Assembly: GCA_009781565.1 (NCBI GenBank)
Contig: WQXV01000036.1
Span: 1 to 8,660, forward strand
Direction of reading: 5' to 3'
Length of the DNA stretch: 8,660 nucleotides
From: Actinomycetes bacterium
Lineage (GTDB): Bacteria > Actinomycetota > Coriobacteriia > WRKU01
Position 1 is the stretch's first letter; every line of letters starts with the position of its first letter. Below, one piece after another: positions 5,707 through 8,660 of this stretch. The notes beneath the pieces were generated by a model, which ran no database searches, was not told where the DNA came from, and worked only from the letters and a program-made list of their open reading frames with translations. The position numbers and the translations under genes were made by a program.

Positions 5707-6332
5707 TATCCCAGCACCTCCTCGATGAACTGCACGGCTTCGCTGCACAGTACCAGAACCTTGTTATCGATCAGATCATAGGTGTTGATCTCGAAGGCGA
5801 ATATCACACGGCAACGCTCGATGTTGCGCAGGCTCAGATAGGCGTTGTCGTCCTCTTTACCGTCGACCACGGTGAGCTTCTGTCCGTAAAGGTCCAGATC
5901 CTTGAGCATCGCCGCACCGGCCTTGGTCGAAGGCTCGGCAAAATCGAACGAATCGACCACAATCAGTTGCTCGTCGGCAACTTTTGCCGAGAGCGCACTG
6001 CGCATGGCGAGCTTGATGACCTTGTTGGGAACCTTGAACGCGTAGCTGCGCGGGCTGGGTCCGAAGACCACACCGCCGCCTGACCATTGAGGAGCACGGA
6101 TCGTACCTTGACGCGCACGACCGGTCCCCTTCTGACGCCACGGCTTTGCGCCACCGCCACGCACCATCGCGCGTGTCTTGGTCGAATGGGTCCCCTTGCG
6201 AAGGGCGGCAAGTTGGCTGCGTACCACCGTATGCATCGCATAGACGTTGGGCTCGATCCCGAAGATCTCAGGATTGGCCTTGGTCGCGGCTTTCTTCTTA
6301 CCTGCCTTATCGAATGTTTTCAAACTAATCAT
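5706..6332 (-). CDS. rplD: 50S ribosomal protein L4
   Basis: L4 binds domain I of 23S rRNA, and its extended loop reaches the constriction of the nascent-peptide tunnel. The 208-residue product has normal length. The loop motif KPWRQKGTGRAR (residues 63-74), where macrolide-resistance mutations map in other bacteria, is intact and is followed by APQWSGGGVVFGPSPRSY. The rest is the usual globular domain, ending with IEEVLG. In E. coli L4 also represses its own operon by binding the S10 leader; the sequence alone does not show whether this holds here. The ATG at 6332-6330 has AGGAGGAG (6338-6345) 5 nt upstream and lies 17 nt after rplC. The TAG stop overlaps the rplW GTG by one base. Confidence 0.99.
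   Translation of the reverse strand: MISLKTFDKAGKKKAATKANPEIFGIEPNVYAMHTVVRSQLAALRKGTHSTKTRAMVRGGGAKPWRQKGTGRARQGTIRAPQWSGGGVVFGPSPRSYAFKVPNKVIKLAMRSALSAKVADEQLIVVDSFDFAEPSTKAGAAMLKDLDLYGQKLTVVDGKEDDNAYLSLRNIERCRVIFAFEINTYDLIDNKVLVLCSEAVQFIEEVLG
5716..5723 (-). promoter_or_regulatory. Ribosome binding site of rplW inside rplD
   Basis: The minus strand reads GAGGAGGT, 9 nt before the rplW GTG at 5706. In the rplD frame these bases encode Glu-Glu-Val near the L4 C-terminus. The site fixes the GTG as the start of rplW. Confidence 0.85.
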
Positions 6333-6349
6333 CGTTTCTCCTCCTGCCC

Positions 6350-6964
6350 TTATGCCTTGATGGTCAAAAGCGCACCTTTGCCACCAGGCACTGCGCCCTT
6401 GACGAGCAGCAGGTTCTGGTCGGCATCGATGCGGACCACATCAAGATTTCGGACAGTGACCGTATCATTTCCCATGCGGCCGGGCATCTTCTGGCCTTTG
6501 AAGACCTTGGCAGGTGTTGCTGCCTGACCGACCGATCCGGGTGCGCGATGGAAGTGCGAACCATGCGTGGCGCGTCCACCGCTGAAGTTGTGACGTTTGA
6601 TGACGCCGGCAAACCCTTTTCCTTTGCTGACACCGGAGACATTGACCTGCTTTGCCTCGGCAAGATCGGAAACGGTCAGGGCATCACCGCAGGCAAGCTC
6701 GGTCGGCTCATCGAGGCGTATCTCAGCCAGATGTGCGAACGCATCGGTACCTGCTTTATCGAAGTGACCCTTCATCGGCTTGTTGACTTTGGCGTCAGCC
6801 AGTGGCGCAAAACCGATCTGGACCGCATCATAGCCATCAGACTCGACCGTCTTGACCTGCGTGATCACACACGGTCCGGCCTCGATGACGGTGACCGGAA
6901 TGAGGTCTCCCTCATCGCTCCAGACCTGGGTCATCCCTATCTTTCTTCCTAATAGTTGAGCCAT
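6350..6964 (-). CDS. rplC: 50S ribosomal protein L3
   Basis: L3 is an early assembly protein whose central extension approaches the peptidyl-transferase centre. The 204-residue product has normal length. It opens MAQLLGRKIGMTQVWSDEGD and has the SKGKGFAG segment at residues 113-120, followed by HNFSGGRATHGSHFHRAPGS. The GSVGQ motif is at 143-147; its Gln147 corresponds to the glutamine methylated in E. coli L3. FKGQKMPGRMGN then precedes the C-terminal strand. The ATG at 6964-6962 is preceded by GGAGAGAGGAAAT, a modest ribosome binding site. An 87-nt spacer separates it from rpsJ, the longest in the window, and the spacer contains a predicted stem-loop whose base touches that binding site. 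The stop is TAA. Confidence 0.99.
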   Translation of the reverse strand: MAQLLGRKIGMTQVWSDEGDLIPVTVIEAGPCVITQVKTVESDGYDAVQIGFAPLADAKVNKPMKGHFDKAGTDAFAHLAEIRLDEPTELACGDALTVSDLAEAKQVNVSGVSKGKGFAGVIKRHNFSGGRATHGSHFHRAPGSVGQAATPAKVFKGQKMPGRMGNDTVTVRNLDVVRIDADQNLLLVKGAVPGGKGALLTIKA

Positions 6965-6977
6965 ATTTCCTCTCTCC

Positions 6978-7027
6978 GTGGTCGTAAGTCCCTCGATGCG
7001 CTCGTCGCACCGTCCTCAGCGGACCAC
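6978..7027 (-). promoter_or_regulatory. Predicted stem-loop in the rpsJ-rplC spacer
   Basis: On the minus strand GTGGTC (7027-7022) and GACCAC (6983-6978) are complementary and enclose a second hairpin. That inner hairpin is CGGTGCG (7012-7006), loop ACGAG, CGCATCG (7000-6994): 7 bp with one G-U pair. A competing small hairpin, GTCC-GCTGA-GGAC, uses the left side of the outer stem. The outer stem ends directly before the GGAGAGAGG that precedes the rplC ATG, so folding could hide or expose the ribosome binding site. There is no U run, so it is not an intrinsic terminator. The pairing was read by eye; a regulatory role is inference. Confidence 0.4.
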
Positions 7028-7051
7028 TTCCAAATGTTTCGACACCAGGCA

Positions 7052-7363
7052 CTAGGCCTTGATGTCGATCTCCACTCCAGCAGGAAGGTCGAGGCGGCGC
7101 AGTGAATCGGCCGTCTTGTCCCCCAGCTTGGTTATATCGATCAGGCGCTTGTGCGTGCGGATCTCGAACTGCTCGCGACTGTCCTTGTTCACGTGCGGTC
7201 CCCGGATGACGCAGTACAGATTGCGTGAGGTGGGAAGCGGCACAGGCCCGGTCACATGAGCGCCGGTCTTCAGTGCGGTGTCCACGATCTTTTTCGCGCT
7301 CAGATCGACGACCTCATGGTCGTATCCCTGCAAGCGTATTCTGATCTTTTGGTTTGCTGCCAC
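7052..7363 (-). CDS. rpsJ: 30S ribosomal protein S10 (NusE; GTG start)
   Basis: S10 is a small-subunit head protein. As NusE it also joins transcription antitermination complexes with NusB and links RNA polymerase to the ribosome through NusG (family knowledge). The 103-residue product has normal length: KIRIRLQGYDHEVVD near the start, the GPVPLPT loop (39-45), DSREQFEIRTHKRLIDI (61-77), and the closing LRRLDLPAGVEIDIKA. The start codon is GTG at 7363-7361, with AAGGAG (7370-7375) 6 nt upstream. It follows fusA after only 15 nt, so the S10 cluster appears to continue the str operon here without its own visible promoter. The stop is TAG. Confidence 0.98.
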   Translation of the reverse strand: MAANQKIRIRLQGYDHEVVDLSAKKIVDTALKTGAHVTGPVPLPTSRNLYCVIRGPHVNKDSREQFEIRTHKRLIDITKLGDKTADSLRRLDLPAGVEIDIKA

Positions 7364-7369
7364 AATCTA

Positions 7370-7375
7370 CTCCTT
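7370..7375 (-). promoter_or_regulatory. Ribosome binding site of rpsJ
   Basis: The minus strand reads AAGGAG, 6 nt before the rpsJ GTG and inside the 15-nt fusA-rpsJ spacer. It supports the GTG start; no ATG is available near it. Confidence 0.8.
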
Positions 7376-7378
7376 AAG

Positions 7379-8660
7379 CTATAAGCTCGTTATACCCATT
7401 TTTGCCGCGATCTCTTCCGCGACAGATTTCGGAACTGGTCTATAGGCGCCAAAATGCATGGTGTAGACCGCACGCCCCTGCGTTTTGGATCGCAGGTCGG
7501 TCGAGTAGCCAAACATCTCTGAAAGGGGAACTTGGGCAGTGACCACTTTGACGCCACTACGATCCTCGGTACCCGCGATATGCCCGCGGCGTGAGCTGAG
7601 ATCTCCCATCACATCACCCAGGTAGTCCTCAGGTGTGACGACCTCGACGTCCATGATGGGCTCGAGAAGGACGGGGTTGGAGCGCTTGAGCGCCTCTTTG
7701 ACCGCCATCGAACCCGCGATCTTGAACGCGATCTCGGATGAGTCGACCTCATGGAACGATCCGTCGATCAGCTCGACTTTGACATCGACCGTCGGAAAAC
7801 CTGCGAGCACACCGGATTGCAGTGCCTCCTGTATTCCACGATCGATCGGATTGATGAACTCTTTGGGTATCGCGCCTCCCACGATCTGGCTTTCGAACTC
7901 GTAGCCGGCTCCGGGCTCTTGCGGGATCAAGTTGATGATAACGTGTCCGTACTGACCGCGACCACCACTTTGACGCGCGAATTTCATATCGACCTTGTCG
8001 ACCCGGCCGCCTGCGGTCTCACGGTACGCGACCTGCGGTTTTCCGATGTTCGCTTCTACCTTGAACTCACGCAGGAGACGATCGACGATGATCTCGAGGT
8101 GCAGCTCTCCCATACCGGCGATGATGGTCTGACCGGTCTCTTGGTCGGTGTGCACGCGGAATGTCGGATCCTCCTCGGCCAGACGAGCCAGGGCCACGGC
8201 GAGCTTTTCCTGCTCGGCCTTGGTCTTGGGCTCGATCGCGATATCGATGACCGGATCGGGAAAGACCATCGACTCGAGGATGACCGGAGCTTTCTCATCA
8301 CATAGAGTATCACCGGTCGTGGTGTTCTTGAGCCCGACCGCTGCCACGATATCTCCGGCACTGCAGGATTGGACATCTTCGCGCGCGTTGGCATGCATCT
8401 GAAGCAGGCGTCCGACTCTCTCTTTGACATCCTTGGTCGAGTTGAGCACATAGCTCCCCTTGTCCAAGGTGCCGGAATAGACTCTGAAATACGTGAGACG
8501 ACCGACATGCTCATCGGTCATCACTTTGAATGCCAGTGCTGCGAACGGCTCTTTCGGATCGCTCTTGCGCTCGACCTCGGCGCCGGTCTTGACATCGATT
8601 CCCTTGATCGGTGGTACATCGAGCGGACTGGGTAGATAGTCGATGACCGAGTCGAGCATC
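7379..8660 (-). CDS. fusA: Elongation factor G, C-terminal part (starts outside the window)
   Basis: EF-G is the cytoplasmic GTPase that drives translocation of tRNAs and mRNA and, with RRF, ribosome recycling. The window holds about the last 426 residues; the GTPase domain, including the G motifs, lies beyond the high-coordinate edge. The first residues, LDSVIDYLPSPLDVP, are the internal end of the G domain, so the Met there is not a start. In fragment numbering, domain II covers about 35-140 (LTYFRVYSG at 55-63). Domain III covers about 147-215 (GMGELHLEI 182-190). Domain IV covers about 215-335, with its tip elements SGGRGQYGHV (231-240) and GSFHEVDSSEIAF (300-312). Domain V runs to the end with GDLSSRRGHI and the last residues MGITSL. 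The classical RQSGGRGQYG and loop sequences are intact, consistent with a working EF-G. The stop is TAG; rpsJ follows at once, with no tuf. Confidence 0.97.
   Translation of the reverse strand, partial: MLDSVIDYLPSPLDVPPIKGIDVKTGAEVERKSDPKEPFAALAFKVMTDEHVGRLTYFRVYSGTLDKGSYVLNSTKDVKERVGRLLQMHANAREDVQSCSAGDIVAAVGLKNTTTGDTLCDEKAPVILESMVFPDPVIDIAIEPKTKAEQEKLAVALARLAEEDPTFRVHTDQETGQTIIAGMGELHLEIIVDRLLREFKVEANIGKPQVAYRETAGGRVDKVDMKFARQSGGRGQYGHVIINLIPQEPGAGYEFESQIVGGAIPKEFINPIDRGIQEALQSGVLAGFPTVDVKVELIDGSFHEVDSSEIAFKIAGSMAVKEALKRSNPVLLEPIMDVEVVTPEDYLGDVMGDLSSRRGHIAGTEDRSGVKVVTAQVPLSEMFGYSTDLRSKTQGRAVYTMHFGAYRPVPKSVAEEIAAKMGITSL

Noticed and set aside
6978..7027. Stem-loop in the rpsJ-rplC spacer as an intrinsic terminator
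   Set aside because: No U run follows either stem, and rplC with its ribosome binding site comes directly after. A regulatory fold is more plausible than termination.
216..7381. Reassignment of TGA to a sense codon, suggested by the absence of TGA stops
   Set aside because: All genes translate with the standard code to full family length without in-frame TGA, and a tryptophan checked at the end of S14 is encoded by TGG, so there is no sign of reassignment.
1..8660. Frequent GATC tetramers throughout the window, as a possible methylation or repeat signal
   Set aside because: They mostly arise from adjacent Asp GAT/GAC and Ile ATC codons, or 'tcgatc' codon pairs, in coding sequence. They show no regular spacing or clustering that I could see.

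Overview
The window is a stretch of a bacterial ribosomal-protein supercluster, transcribed entirely on the minus strand, so transcription runs from high to low coordinates. In that direction it holds the C-terminal part of fusA (EF-G), then rpsJ (S10), rplC (L3), rplD (L4), rplW (L23), rplB (L2), rpsS (S19), rplV (L22), rpsC (S3), rplP (L16), rpmC (L29), rpsQ (S17), rplN (L14), rplX (L24), rplE (L5), the zinc-type rpsN (S14), rpsH (S8), and the first 65 codons of rplF (L6), which runs off the low-coordinate end. All 18 genes belong to the classical str (tail), S10 and spc (first half) operons in their conserved order. No gene is broken, no accessory or mobile element is present, and no gene-free stretch exceeds 100 bases.

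The organism is a bacterium with moderately GC-rich DNA. The proteins look most like those of Gram-positive lineages. The L5 ending in FPFKDN, the SNVMLECPNCHKPTRV segment of L24, the four-cysteine S14 and the style of L22 and L29 suggest Actinomycetota, possibly Coriobacteriia, but this is recall-based and low confidence.

Genes are packed tightly: most spacers are 2 to 22 nt, rplD/rplW overlap by 1 nt and rpmC/rpsQ by 8 nt. Only two spacers are clearly longer: rpsJ-rplC (87 nt, with a hairpin) and rpsN-rpsH (81 nt). No intrinsic terminator (hairpin plus U run) is visible, so the whole window could be read as one polycistronic message. The encoded proteins assemble both ribosomal subunits, and EF-G drives translocation on the finished ribosome.

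I see no unknown biological system here. The points worth a second look are: TAG as the stop codon in 12 of 17 genes with no TGA at all; an identical 8-mer, TAGGAAAG, at four gene ends; a roughly 48-residue acidic C-terminal extension on L16; the structured rpsJ-rplC spacer; fusA directly followed by rpsJ with no tuf between; and a four-cysteine ribbon on L24.
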